From CAUPWF01 sp964369775 (GTDB lineage Bacteria; Bacillota; Clostridia; Lachnospirales; Lachnospiraceae): 55,547 bases of DNA. Of the stretch, positions 1-8,468 are shown piece by piece. Both the position numbers and the translations under genes were made by a program. The notes beneath the pieces are model-generated. The model worked only from the letters and a program-made list of their open reading frames with translations. It had not been told where the DNA came from and ran no database searches. Within the stretch, counting starts at the first letter, position 1. Each line of letters begins with the position of its first letter. Location: NCBI GenBank assembly GCA_964369775.1, contig CAYJHQ010000021.1:1-55547 (forward strand), written 5' to 3'.

Positions 1-374
1 GGCTCTTCTACAAGTTCTTCACTTGCCGCCTCTTCTGCTGTCCCTCCGATTTGTTCCTCTTCTATTTTTGGAATCTGCTTTGAATCCTTTTCCAATTCAT
101 TATTGAAAGTTTCTTCAGGTTCCTGATTATCAATTGACATTGGAACTGCACTTTCCCCTGTAATCGTAACCGTTAATTCTGAAGGAAGATTAGGGTTAGA
201 AAGGCTTCCTATTTCTATTTGTTGCTCTGCTATATTTTCTGGCAATATAAATTCTGTAATTACTCTTTCTACAGTTTTTTCATTTGTACTAGCTAATAGA
301 CTCATTGGTATATCTTGGAATATCAGCCCTGTAATCAAGGCAACTGCTGCTATCTTTTTAATATTTCGTGCCAT
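1..374 (-). CDS. Secreted or surface protein, N-terminal part only
   Basis: This is the first 124 codons of a gene running off the left edge, so the C-terminal part is unseen. The ATG is preceded by an AGGAGA ribosome site (about 379-385). The protein begins MARNIKKIAAVALITGLIF, a basic N-terminus followed by a hydrophobic stretch typical of a signal peptide, with possible cleavage after LLAS near residue 29. The rest is acidic, rich in Glu, Pro and Asn, like the disordered N-terminal region of clostridial cell-surface proteins. No catalytic domain is visible, so no function is assigned. It lies downstream of luxS on the same strand, but the luxS terminator hairpin and about 240 bp separate them, so it probably has its own promoter. 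Confidence 0.7.
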   Translation of the reverse strand, partial: MARNIKKIAAVALITGLIFQDIPMSLLASTNEKTVERVITEFILPENIAEQQIEIGSLSNPNLPSELTVTITGESAVPMSIDNQEPEETFNNELEKDSKQIPKIEEEQIGGTAEEAASEELVEE

Positions 375-457
375 GTTTTCTCCTCGTTTTGCTATATATT
401 TATTAGACAACTCTTCTTTTATATAAGACTATTTTACTCCACTTTAATTTTGTAAAA

Positions 458-486
458 AAACGTGCACTTCTATAAGCTACACGTTT
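458..486 (-). terminator. Intrinsic terminator downstream of luxS
   Basis: Read on the minus strand, a 7-bp perfect outer stem (AAACGTG with CACGTTT) and a short inner GCTT/AAG pairing are followed by a run of T. It lies about 125 nt past the luxS stop. Confidence 0.6.
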
Positions 487-610
487 CATACCATGATTCT
501 GTTTATAAACACAATCACATCATTCACAAGAAAAACTGTACTAATCTCGTCCAATATAACACACCAAGGTTACATTTCAGTCACTTTTGTCGTTTTTTAT
601 ATAAAATTTA

Positions 611-1075
611 TTATTCATATATTAGTGAAGGATTATTTTCTAGTTTTTCCACATACTTTTTTGCATAATATTGCGCCATTTCTTTGTTTTGCAATGTGTA
701 GTTTCCACAGTCTCTAGGGGAAACTCCTGGAATTTCGCCCTCATAACTCGCAATAAATGCGAATGTTCCTTTTACCAATTCCAAAATATCTTTTGATTCC
801 AAATCACCAAACATTACCAAATAAAAACCTGTTTTACACCCCATTGGCCCAAAATAAATAACGTTATTTTTTTGAGATGAATTTCGCAAATATGTTGCAC
901 CAATATGCTCAATTGTATGAATCGCACCTGCATCTAGCACTGGTTCTAAGTTTGGTTGTGTCAGACGTAAATCAAATGTTGTAACTGTCATCCCATCTTT
1001 TTTATCTTTTCTCGAAACATATACCCCTGGCTTTAGCGTTAAATGATTTACGCAAAAACTTGCAATCTTCTCCAT
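611..1075 (-). CDS. luxS: S-ribosylhomocysteine lyase LuxS
   Basis: LuxS cleaves S-ribosylhomocysteine to homocysteine and 4,5-dihydroxy-2,3-pentanedione, the precursor of autoinducer-2, in the cytosolic activated methyl cycle. The 154-aa length is normal for the family. The metal-binding HTIEH motif is at residues 53-57, the catalytic Cys is at 80 in GPMGCKTGFY, and the third metal ligand is Cys123 in RDCGNY. The ATG follows an AGGAGGAGTAGGCT-like site. The gene starts 12 nt after the stop of the aldo/keto reductase on the same strand, so the two are probably cotranscribed. No mtn/pfs or other methyl-cycle gene is nearby. The call is secure. Whether AI-2 acts as a signal here is not shown by sequence. 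Confidence 0.97.
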   Translation of the reverse strand: MEKIASFCVNHLTLKPGVYVSRKDKKDGMTVTTFDLRLTQPNLEPVLDAGAIHTIEHIGATYLRNSSQKNNVIYFGPMGCKTGFYLVMFGDLESKDILELVKGTFAFIASYEGEIPGVSPRDCGNYTLQNKEMAQYYAKKYVEKLENNPSLIYE

Positions 1076-1087
1076 AGCCTACTCCTC

Positions 1088-1945
1088 CTAAAAATCCACC
1101 TCATCTGGCATTGCACATTGTCCACCCAAATCTTTTAAGTCATCAATTTTTTTCATATCATCTGCTGATAGCGTAAAATCAAATACTTCTGTATTTTCAA
1201 CCATACGTCTAGGTGTAACTGTCTTTGGTAGTGGAAGTATTCCATGGTTCAATATCCAATTCATGCACACTTGCGCAACACTTTTATTGTATTTTTTTCC
1301 TATTTCTTTTAATGTCTCATTCTCAATAACATCTTTATGGCCAAATGGTCCCCAAGCCTCTACAACAATTCCTTTTTCTTGACAGTATTTCACGCTATCT
1401 AACTGTGCCCATCCTGGATGAAATTCAATTTGATTCACCATAGGTTTAATCTCTGCTGTTTCCATAAGTTCATCAATATGATGTGGTAAAAAATTGCTCA
1501 CTCCAATTGCTTTTACCTTTCCTGTCTTATACAACTCTTCAAATGCTCTCCATGTATCTGCATTCAATGCTTTTGCATTCTCTCCATATTGCTTTTTATT
1601 AGCAGGCCAGTGCACCAATAATAAGTCCAAATACTCAAAATCTAATTTTTCCATAGATGAATTAAACGCTGACATAACTTTTTCATATCCGCGATTATCA
1701 TTCCATACTTTACTCGTAATAAATAGTTCTTCTCTAGGTACTTCGCACTCTTTCACTGCTTTCCCTATTCCTGCTTCATTCCCGTAATACGCTGCTGTAT
1801 CTATATGACGATATCCAGCCTTTATTGCCTCTTGCATTACTACACTAATCTCTTCATCTGGTGTCTGATAGGTTCCATAACCTATACACGGAATCGTCAC
1901 TCCATTGTACATCACAAAATTATCTGTCATTGCATTCATCTTCAT
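1088..1945 (-). CDS. Aldo/keto reductase
   Basis: A cytosolic NADPH-dependent aldo/keto reductase of the single-domain TIM-barrel superfamily, closest in style to the 2,5-diketo-D-gluconate reductase/YvgN-like group. The catalytic tetrad can be seen: Asp and Tyr in DTAAYYGNE, Lys in TSKVWND and His in LLVHWP. The nucleotide-binding end has LPKTVTPRRMVEN. The start is placed at the ATG 36 nt inside the longest frame because AAAGAGGG lies just ahead of it; this gives 285 aa, a normal length. It starts 40 nt after the stop of the GGDEF/EAL gene and ends 12 nt before luxS. The substrate cannot be read from sequence; general aldehyde or methylglyoxal detoxification is a reasonable guess. Confidence 0.9.
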   Translation of the reverse strand: MKMNAMTDNFVMYNGVTIPCIGYGTYQTPDEEISVVMQEAIKAGYRHIDTAAYYGNEAGIGKAVKECEVPREELFITSKVWNDNRGYEKVMSAFNSSMEKLDFEYLDLLLVHWPANKKQYGENAKALNADTWRAFEELYKTGKVKAIGVSNFLPHHIDELMETAEIKPMVNQIEFHPGWAQLDSVKYCQEKGIVVEAWGPFGHKDVIENETLKEIGKKYNKSVAQVCMNWILNHGILPLPKTVTPRRMVENTEVFDFTLSADDMKKIDDLKDLGGQCAMPDEVDF

Positions 1946-1985
1946 CGTCTTGCCCTCTTTCCTTATTTTATTTAGATGCACTCAA

Positions 1986-4874
1986 TTAGGAGATTGTATA
2001 AATTTTCTTACTCTCTAATAACTCCTTGAACTTCTCTTCGTCCATCGGCTTTTCAAAATAATATCCTTGTGCATATTCACATTCTAGCTTTTTAAGCCAC
2101 AAAGCTTGCCCATAATTTTCTACACCTTCTGCAACAATTTGCATGTCTAAGTGTTTTGCCATCTTGATTACATCTTCTACAACGATTGTACTCTTTCCGC
2201 CTTGATCTTTCAAGTCAAAAAACGCTTTATCTAGCTTTAAAATATCTGCGTCTATAGCACTTAATCTATTAAGAGAGGACACACCCGCACCAAAATCATC
2301 AATCGAAATTACAAAGCCAAGCTTTTTTAGCTCACTTACTTTATTTAAAAAGTTAGTTTCTTCTCCAATAATTGCACTCTCTGTAATTTCTAACTCTATA
2401 TCACGATTTGGAATTCCATAGTTTTCTGTAATGGCTGTAATTCTTGTAGTAATATATGGTTCTAGCACCGTCCACGCTGACAAGTTCACTGATATTCTCG
2501 GAATCTTTAATACTCTATAATTTGATCTAATAAACTTGCATACCTCCTCTAGCACATACATATCTAGCTCAGCTATAAATCCATTGTTTTCAAATACAGG
2601 GATGAAAGCATCTGGGTAAATTACATCCCCAAGTCTTGGGAACCACCTTACTAAAGCCTCTGCTCCCCCTACTTGCAATGTCTTAAAATCAATTTTAGGT
2701 TGATACACTACTGAAAACTCTCTATCTCTGATTGCTTGCTCCATTCGGAATGTTACATTGAGACGATTGTCATAGTCTTTCTTCATTTTTTGATCAAATT
2801 CAATAAATGTTGTTTTGTGAACACTTTTTCCTTGTCCTCTTGCACTGTCTGCATATCCAACAATCTCACTCATTTTTTCATTACAATCATCCACTGTGTA
2901 ATACCCAAACGAAAGGCTTAAATTGTACTTTTTCCCAATTATTTTACGGAGCTCCGGAAGAATTTTTTCCTTATAAATGGATTGAATTGTCCCACCATCA
3001 TCCACTTTTCTAAAGATAATAAATTGGTCTGCAGTTCTTCGCATGATAATTGCTGATGACCCAGCCAATCCTTCTTGCAAAGCTTTCCCTAGCGCTTTAA
3101 TCATCTCTGTTCCACGATCCAAACTAAAATAAGAATTAATGGTTTTGAAGAGGTCAATATCTAGTGATATCATTTCATATTCATTTGGCTGTGCTGTTTT
3201 TAACATTTCTATTACACTTGATGCAAAATTAGGCGATGTCATCACCCCTGTTAGTGAATCTACATTATAGGCTTCATATAAGATTTCTTTCTTTTTTAGT
3301 TGCTGCAGATATGCATACCAAAAGAAACCTAATAACGCTAGCACAATCACGGATATAAAGTAATGCCAATTTTCTTTCAATACGCTTAAAAATGTTGCGC
3401 TAGGATAAAATTCATTTGAATTATTCAATAACATTCCCTTATATGTTGTCATACTCACATTATCTTGCATTACATTAAAAATTGACTTATACTCATCTGA
3501 AATTTCTTTTGAGATCAAAAACTGCATCGGAAAATTCATATCGATAGAAAATGCTACTTTATCCACTTCTTTTAAGTACGCTTCCATGTATGTGGATGCG
3601 CTTTCGGTACAAATAATCATGTCTACCTTTCCACTAGCGTACTCATCTAGCATTTGATTCCAATCTTCGTATACCATTAACTCATTTTCTGGAAATTGCA
3701 ACGCAAACTGTTCATAATCAAACGCAAGATAGTGAAGAATTCCTATTCTCGGCGAATTCTCTATAATCTCTCTTATAGATTCACTCTGCTCATACGTCTC
3801 TTTAGGAACTTGCCCAAACATTGCTACTTCGTAATAAGGTTCTACTTTTTCATAAGTCTCTAACTCTGTCTCAACATCTCCATAGAAAGTAACTAACAAG
3901 TCATATTTTTCTCTTTCTTTCGGATCATCGTGTATACTATACGGGTGATATTCTATATCAAAATCATATAGATCCGCCAAAAAATTCAGAGTTTCTACCA
4001 TTGAACCATCTGCTTTACCAGAATCGTTAGTAAATGAAATCGGATTATAATCTTCACTATAACCTACTTGTAAAGTTCTTTGTTGCAATAGTGCGGTCTC
4101 TCCCTTTGTTAGCGTCCTATGGTTTGTGTCAATATCACCACCATAGTATTTCTCTTCTAACTCTAAGAAAAAATTCCCCTCTGTTGCAACTACTTCTAAC
4201 AACTTTGTATCGAGTTTTTCCATCAATTCTTCATTTCCATAATTCGATAAAAGAAACAAATTATAAACCCCCAGATTCAATGCCGTTTGATGCCCCACTG
4301 GTATTTGCGCATCTCCATACGCTAAATAGTAATCCGCTTCTACATACATATATTCACTATTGCTACTATATTGGAAATTCATTGCAATTCCATTTTGCCT
4401 ACAGTATTCTTCTAATATTTCGTTTCCAAAACTCCCTTCATAAGTAGACACAGTTTTCCCGTTCATTGTCTCTGGGTCATTATAGAAAATGTGCTTTTCT
4501 CTTGTAGTCAACGAAATGTGTGCTTTTCCATACCATGTGTCCGAAAACAAAAATTCTTCTGCTCTTTCTGGTGTTTTGAAATAAAATCCAACTACATCTA
4601 CCAGCCCACTCCTTAAAGCTTCTTCATAACTGATATCTTTCATCGCAACATACTCAAATTCGAAATTACTAGATTCTTCAATTTTTTCAAAAATTTCATA
4701 CCCATATCCTTTTGCATGCAAGTTATCGATATCACTTACTACATTATCGTTTGGCTGATACCCTATCCGGATTACCTCTGGTTCTTCTGCCTGACCCATT
4801 ACCTGAGGCAACATTAAAATAAGCATTGCACACAGTATCCGTACAATGCCTTTCTCTCTTTTCTTTCTCATCAT
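1986..4874 (-). CDS. Membrane sensor: two solute-binding domains, degenerate GGDEF, intact EAL
   Basis: A predicted cyclic di-GMP phosphodiesterase with an extracellular sensor. Order of parts: signal peptide (about 1-29), two family 3 solute-binding-like domains (about 34-245 and 265-495), one membrane helix (about 502-524), GGDEF domain (about 535-690) and EAL domain (about 705-955). The GGDEF signature reads TADQF at 614-618, so diguanylate cyclase activity is probably lost. The EAL domain keeps its key residues: EAL at 739-741, the Asn of SVNLSAW, the Glu of EITES, DDFGAG from 859, the Lys of LKLDKAF, and AEGVE. The solute-binding domains suggest control by an amino acid or similar small ligand. 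The start follows GGAGG. The gene is read divergently from the BCCT transporter, and Spo0A-type boxes lie upstream of its likely promoter. The call is firm; the ligand is unknown. Confidence 0.92.
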   Translation of the reverse strand: MMRKKREKGIVRILCAMLILMLPQVMGQAEEPEVIRIGYQPNDNVVSDIDNLHAKGYGYEIFEKIEESSNFEFEYVAMKDISYEEALRSGLVDVVGFYFKTPERAEEFLFSDTWYGKAHISLTTREKHIFYNDPETMNGKTVSTYEGSFGNEILEEYCRQNGIAMNFQYSSNSEYMYVEADYYLAYGDAQIPVGHQTALNLGVYNLFLLSNYGNEELMEKLDTKLLEVVATEGNFFLELEEKYYGGDIDTNHRTLTKGETALLQQRTLQVGYSEDYNPISFTNDSGKADGSMVETLNFLADLYDFDIEYHPYSIHDDPKEREKYDLLVTFYGDVETELETYEKVEPYYEVAMFGQVPKETYEQSESIREIIENSPRIGILHYLAFDYEQFALQFPENELMVYEDWNQMLDEYASGKVDMIICTESASTYMEAYLKEVDKVAFSIDMNFPMQFLISKEISDEYKSIFNVMQDNVSMTTYKGMLLNNSNEFYPSATFLSVLKENWHYFISVIVLALLGFFWYAYLQQLKKKEILYEAYNVDSLTGVMTSPNFASSVIEMLKTAQPNEYEMISLDIDLFKTINSYFSLDRGTEMIKALGKALQEGLAGSSAIIMRRTADQFIIFRKVDDGGTIQSIYKEKILPELRKIIGKKYNLSLSFGYYTVDDCNEKMSEIVGYADSARGQGKSVHKTTFIEFDQKMKKDYDNRLNVTFRMEQAIRDREFSVVYQPKIDFKTLQVGGAEALVRWFPRLGDVIYPDAFIPVFENNGFIAELDMYVLEEVCKFIRSNYRVLKIPRISVNLSAWTVLEPYITTRITAITENYGIPNRDIELEITESAIIGEETNFLNKVSELKKLGFVISIDDFGAGVSSLNRLSAIDADILKLDKAFFDLKDQGGKSTIVVEDVIKMAKHLDMQIVAEGVENYGQALWLKKLECEYAQGYYFEKPMDEEKFKELLESKKIYTIS

Positions 4875-4919
4875 ACCACTACCTCCACAGTTACAATTTT
4901 TATAAATTTGTATATGGAT

Positions 4920-4948
4920 ATTATATGATATTATTAAATAATTTTCAT
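4920..4948 (-). promoter_or_regulatory. Predicted promoter of the GGDEF/EAL gene
   Basis: On the minus strand a TATAAT (4925-4920) lies 17 nt downstream of ATGAAA (4948-4943), a four-of-six -35 match. The predicted start point near 4913 is about 40 nt ahead of the ATG. The nearest Spo0A-type box is centred roughly 54 bp upstream of that start point. Confidence 0.5.
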
Positions 4949-4962
4949 TGTTTTTTCCTTAA

Positions 4963-5050
4963 TTTCGACACATTTCTACATATTTCGACATAATTTAGTC
5001 CGTATTTCAGACACATTTTAGAACCCCATTAATAATTCCGACACATTTAT
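4963..5050. promoter_or_regulatory. Cluster of Spo0A-box-like direct repeats
   Basis: TTCGACA, the reverse complement of the Spo0A box TGTCGAA, occurs exactly at 4964-4970 and 4984-4990, 20 bp apart. Degenerate copies follow as TCAGACA (about 5009-5015) and TCCGACA (about 5037-5043), each continued by CATTT. They lie between two divergent genes, the GGDEF/EAL sensor (minus) and the BCCT transporter (plus), in a 308-bp spacer that holds no other feature apart from the two promoters. Binding is inferred from the 7-mer consensus only. Confidence 0.55.
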
Positions 5051-5125
5051 TCCACTCATTGGATTAATCGATATTGTTCGCTTTCTGGTTGTTAATTTTC
5101 TGTTTTTTTATAATTTTTCACTCAT

Positions 5126-5154
5126 TTGACTTTCTTTTTATTTTAATGTAAACT
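5126..5154 (+). promoter_or_regulatory. Predicted promoter of the BCCT transporter gene
   Basis: TTGACT at 5126-5131 is separated by 17 nt from TAAACT at 5149-5154, a good vegetative-type promoter. The start codon follows 28 nt after the -10 box. Confidence 0.6.
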
Positions 5155-5182
5155 ATTTGTATGTCAAAAAAGGGGGGATTTT

Positions 5183-6688
5183 TTGAAGAATAAGCATAAC
5201 ATTGAACTTTCCATTTTTTTACCATCTGTACTAATCACTTCTCTTGCAATTCTATGCATGCTGCTTTTTCCTAACGAGTCACAACTTCTTATCCATGAAT
5301 TATTTCATTTTATGACCCATGAACTGGGTTGGGTTTACATAGCTATTATCATTATTTTGCTATGTTTTAGCCTCTGGATTGCCTTTTCCAAATTTGGCTC
5401 TATTAAACTTGGAAATCCTGAAGATAAGAAAGAATATTCCGATTGGTCTTGGACTGCCATGATGTTTGCAGCAGGGATGAGTGTCAGTGTAGTTTTACTT
5501 GGTTTTTCTGAACCTATCACTTTACTGTCTACACCGCCTCTTGGAGTGGAACCCATGAGTGACGCTGCATTCCAAGCCACTCATATGTATGAACAATTTG
5601 TAGAAGGTTTTATCGCGTGGAGTGTTTACGGACCTGCTAGTGCGGCTGTGGCTTACACCATTTTTATAAAGAAAGATAGCGTTTTGCGACTCAGCAACGC
5701 TTGTGAACCAGTACTTGGGTCTTATTCAAAAAAACTTCCAGGTCGAATTATCGATGTTCTTGTTATGATTGGAATGATTGGTGGAATCTCTACTTCTCTT
5801 GGGCTTGGAACTCCTGCTGTCTGTGCTTTTATCAATTACGTTTTTGGAATACCTCATTCGATTACTTTAACCATCTGCGTTATGCTAATCTGGGCATTGA
5901 TTTTTGGTGTCAGTGTATATATGGGATTAGATGCTGGAATTAAACGTTTAAGCGATTTCAATCTCTATATTTTATTCGGTTTAATTATCGTTGTCATTTT
6001 AGCAGCTCCTATGATGGATATCATTGGAATGGAATTCACAAGCCTCGGACTAATGGTCGATAATATTGGTGAATTAATGCTAGGTGTTCAACCTTTTACC
6101 AGCGATGGATTCATGCAAGATATGACTATCTTTTACTGGGCATGGTGGATTAGTTTTATGCCTATGATGGCTCTTTTTGGAGCAAGAATCTCCAAAGGTC
6201 GCACTATTCGCCAACTAGTACTTGGCGAAATTGTATACGGTGGTGGTGGTGCAATGGTCATCTTCGGTCTATTCGGTGGATACTCTCTACATTTACAACA
6301 TTCTGGAGAAGTTGATTTGGTTTCTCTCTTAAACACTGGCGATAACAACGATGTTGTTCTCGCAATTTTAGAAACACTTCCTTTTTCAGAAGTTGTCATC
6401 TTTGTTGTACTGATTTTGATATTCGTATTTCTAGCTACAACCATCGACTCCACTGCCTACACGCTTGCATCTGTATGTAGCATTAAGCTAGATGCTGATG
6501 AACAGCCTGTGCGTTGGAATCGAATGTTATGGGCATTTATTCTATTATTATTCTCCCTTTGTCTAGTTGTATTAGGTGGGTTAGAGACTATCCAAACTGC
6601 TTCAATCGTGCTTGGATTCCCATTAATTTTTGTAAGTATAATCGTTTTGTTCTCACTGATAAAGATGCACAGGAATCACAAGTATTAG
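5183..6688 (+). CDS. BCCT family betaine/carnitine/choline transporter
   Basis: A 501-aa integral membrane secondary transporter for quaternary amines such as glycine betaine, carnitine or choline, with about 12 hydrophobic helices. Family marks are WTAMMFAAGMSVSVVLLGF followed by SEP in helix 3, and the WAWWISFMPMMALFGARIS / KGRTIR loop. The usual GMGIG-like glycine stretch reads GMSVS here, so the coupling ion cannot be assigned. The start is TTG, chosen because AGGGGGGAT lies 7-8 nt ahead and no in-frame ATG is near. It is monocistronic: its stop overlaps the stop of the convergent ABC permease by four bases. The substrate could be an osmoprotectant or a nutrient such as carnitine or choline; no catabolic genes are adjacent. 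Confidence 0.92.
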   Translation: MKNKHNIELSIFLPSVLITSLAILCMLLFPNESQLLIHELFHFMTHELGWVYIAIIIILLCFSLWIAFSKFGSIKLGNPEDKKEYSDWSWTAMMFAAGMSVSVVLLGFSEPITLLSTPPLGVEPMSDAAFQATHMYEQFVEGFIAWSVYGPASAAVAYTIFIKKDSVLRLSNACEPVLGSYSKKLPGRIIDVLVMIGMIGGISTSLGLGTPAVCAFINYVFGIPHSITLTICVMLIWALIFGVSVYMGLDAGIKRLSDFNLYILFGLIIVVILAAPMMDIIGMEFTSLGLMVDNIGELMLGVQPFTSDGFMQDMTIFYWAWWISFMPMMALFGARISKGRTIRQLVLGEIVYGGGGAMVIFGLFGGYSLHLQHSGEVDLVSLLNTGDNNDVVLAILETLPFSEVVIFVVLILIFVFLATTIDSTAYTLASVCSIKLDADEQPVRWNRMLWAFILLLFSLCLVVLGGLETIQTASIVLGFPLIFVSIIVLFSLIKMHRNHKY

Positions 6689-7500
6689 CATAAGTCCCTT
6701 TTCTCATAGGCAAGATATCCTCCAATTAATACAAGTATATAAATCAAAAGATAAACTCCTAGGGTAGCAAAAAACTTGCTACCCATCTCTATAGAATTTT
6801 CTACACTAAAAGATATAAACGGGGAAAAATAAAGCAACACTTCTGCATTTTCTCCCAACAACTCACCTAAATACCCCAGCATATAACATACAATCACAAC
6901 TATACTTCCCGTTGTTCCCGTTCCAATCTTTGGATTGAAAGCTGCTAAAAACAAAGCAATTGCTCCAAAAAATAAGGCTGTAAAACTAGTTGTCTTTGCT
7001 GAAGCTATGATATCTACTAACTGAAATGTCTCTCCTCCATTGATGTAACCACAAATGATTGTTGATAGAATTGCGAACGTTAATACAATCGTTACTCCAA
7101 TTGTAGCGGTTAAATACTTAGAGATGTAAATTTCACCTCTACTCACAGCCAATGCATTTAAAAATTCTATTGTCTTTGTTTTCTCTTCTTTTGTAATAAG
7201 ACCTGCAGCAAAAGTGGCTGAAAAAATAGACACTGCAATTATAATAATCCCATAAATCATTCCATAATATGTAGTGTAATTCCCCATATCGGACAGATCT
7301 TCCATTCCTACAAATTGTAGAAGTTCTTGTGGCATCGCATCCATTTTCAACTGCGCCATATCTTGAATAGAAGGAAATAATATCATATATAAAGTCATAA
7401 TAGCTGTTATCGCAATACTCCACCCTAGAATCGACTTTCTGGTTATAAAAAGATTAAAGCGGCAAAGCTTTAGAATATTTCTAGTTTCTAATTTCTTCAT
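6685..7500 (-). CDS. ABC-2 type transporter permease
   Basis: A 271-aa membrane protein with about six hydrophobic helices and the layout of ABC-2 exporter permeases: an N-terminal helix after a basic tail (residues about 22-42), a large extracellular segment around residues 45-80, then a helix block ending in a YEKRDLC tail. The motif TKEEKTKTIEFLNALAVSR, the cytosolic loop contacting the ATPase, is characteristic. It begins 2 nt after the stop of the ATP-binding gene, so the pair forms one operon and one exporter. Cargo is unknown; peptide, lipid or drug export are all possible. Confidence 0.88.
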   Translation of the reverse strand: MKKLETRNILKLCRFNLFITRKSILGWSIAITAIMTLYMILFPSIQDMAQLKMDAMPQELLQFVGMEDLSDMGNYTTYYGMIYGIIIIAVSIFSATFAAGLITKEEKTKTIEFLNALAVSRGEIYISKYLTATIGVTIVLTFAILSTIICGYINGGETFQLVDIIASAKTTSFTALFFGAIALFLAAFNPKIGTGTTGSIVVIVCYMLGYLGELLGENAEVLLYFSPFISFSVENSIEMGSKFFATLGVYLLIYILVLIGGYLAYEKRDLC

Positions 7501-7502
7501 TT

Positions 7503-8330
7503 TTACTCATCCCCCTTATAATACTCTATAAACTCATCTTGGACCGTCTTTGTTTTAATCTCTAAACTCACCAAATCCATTTTGTGTAGCTTTGCTATTA
7601 CTGAATTGATATCTTCTTCGATCTCAAAACTTCCTTCTTCTCCATCTTTAGTTTGATAAGTCACTACTTGACTATATTTTATCTTGACCTCATCCATATC
7701 AAAATAATCTACCAATTCTCCATCTTTTATAATCGCTACTTTATCGCAATACTTTTCGATTTCACTTAGATTATGACTAGATAAAAAAATTGTCTTCCCT
7801 CGTTCTTTTTCCTTCAACAAGAGGTCAAAAAATTTACTCTGCATCAGCGGATCTAGTCCATTTGTAGGCTCGTCTAGTACCATTAATTCCGATTTTTTCA
7901 AAAATCCTTGTACCAATGAAACTTTTTTTCTATTTCCCAAGCTAAGTTCCATTACTTTTTTAGATAAGTCTAGTTCGAAGTACTCTGCGAGTTTTTCTAT
8001 CTCATCATTTGTTGCATTTGTAAATCCATTTGCAAATTTCAATATTTGCAACACTGTGATATTTTCATAAAAAACAGACTCACTCGGAATATAACTTACT
8101 TTCTTTTTGATTTCTTTTGATTCGTTTCGACTATCTAATCCAAGTACTTTCAATACTCCTTTCGTAGGGTGTATAATATCGAGCAAGCTTCTTAAAGTTG
8201 TGCTTTTTCCAGCTCCATTCTTCCCTACAAATCCAACAATCACGCCCCTAGGAACTGAAAGATCCAACTCTTTAACTGCTGTAAATGCACCATAATTTTT
8301 TGTGAATTTTTCTATTCTTATTGCTTCCAT
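7503..8330 (-). CDS. ABC transporter ATP-binding protein (exporter type)
   Basis: The ATPase partner of the adjacent ABC-2 permease. Visible motifs are Walker A GKNGAGKST, the signature LSLGNRKKV (an LSxGxxKK variant typical of ABC-2 ATPases), Walker B LMVLDEPTNGLDP and the switch His in SSHNLSE. A C-terminal regulatory extension of about 60 residues follows. The start is placed 36 nt inside the longest frame, where AAGGAGGCGGTT precedes ATG GAA, giving 275 aa. The gene is first in a two-gene minus-strand operon and is read divergently from ackA. Confidence 0.9.
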   Translation of the reverse strand: MEAIRIEKFTKNYGAFTAVKELDLSVPRGVIVGFVGKNGAGKSTTLRSLLDIIHPTKGVLKVLGLDSRNESKEIKKKVSYIPSESVFYENITVLQILKFANGFTNATNDEIEKLAEYFELDLSKKVMELSLGNRKKVSLVQGFLKKSELMVLDEPTNGLDPLMQSKFFDLLLKEKERGKTIFLSSHNLSEIEKYCDKVAIIKDGELVDYFDMDEVKIKYSQVVTYQTKDGEEGSFEIEEDINSVIAKLHKMDLVSLEIKTKTVQDEFIEYYKGDE

Positions 8331-8426
8331 AACCGCCTCCTTCTCATTCTTTTTGTATTTTATCATATAATTTCGATTTATTTCAATAAACCTATCGAAA
8401 GACCTCTACCATTTCCTGCACATTTT

Positions 8427-8435
8427 TGCTATAAT
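8427..8435 (+). promoter_or_regulatory. Extended -10 promoter of ackA
   Basis: TGCTATAAT matches an extended -10 (TGnTATAAT) ending 33 nt before the ackA ATG. No convincing -35 box is present, as is usual for this class. Confidence 0.5.
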
Positions 8436-8468
8436 ATAAATGAATATAATGTTTCAAAGGAGAAAAAA

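Noticed and set aside
462..717. Two short overlapping plus-strand ORFs downstream of luxS
   Set aside because: They overlap each other, the luxS terminator and the 3' end of luxS, and have no ribosome site or recognisable product.
1986..4874. Active diguanylate cyclase
   Set aside because: The GGDEF signature is replaced by TADQF, losing the glycines and Glu needed for catalysis.
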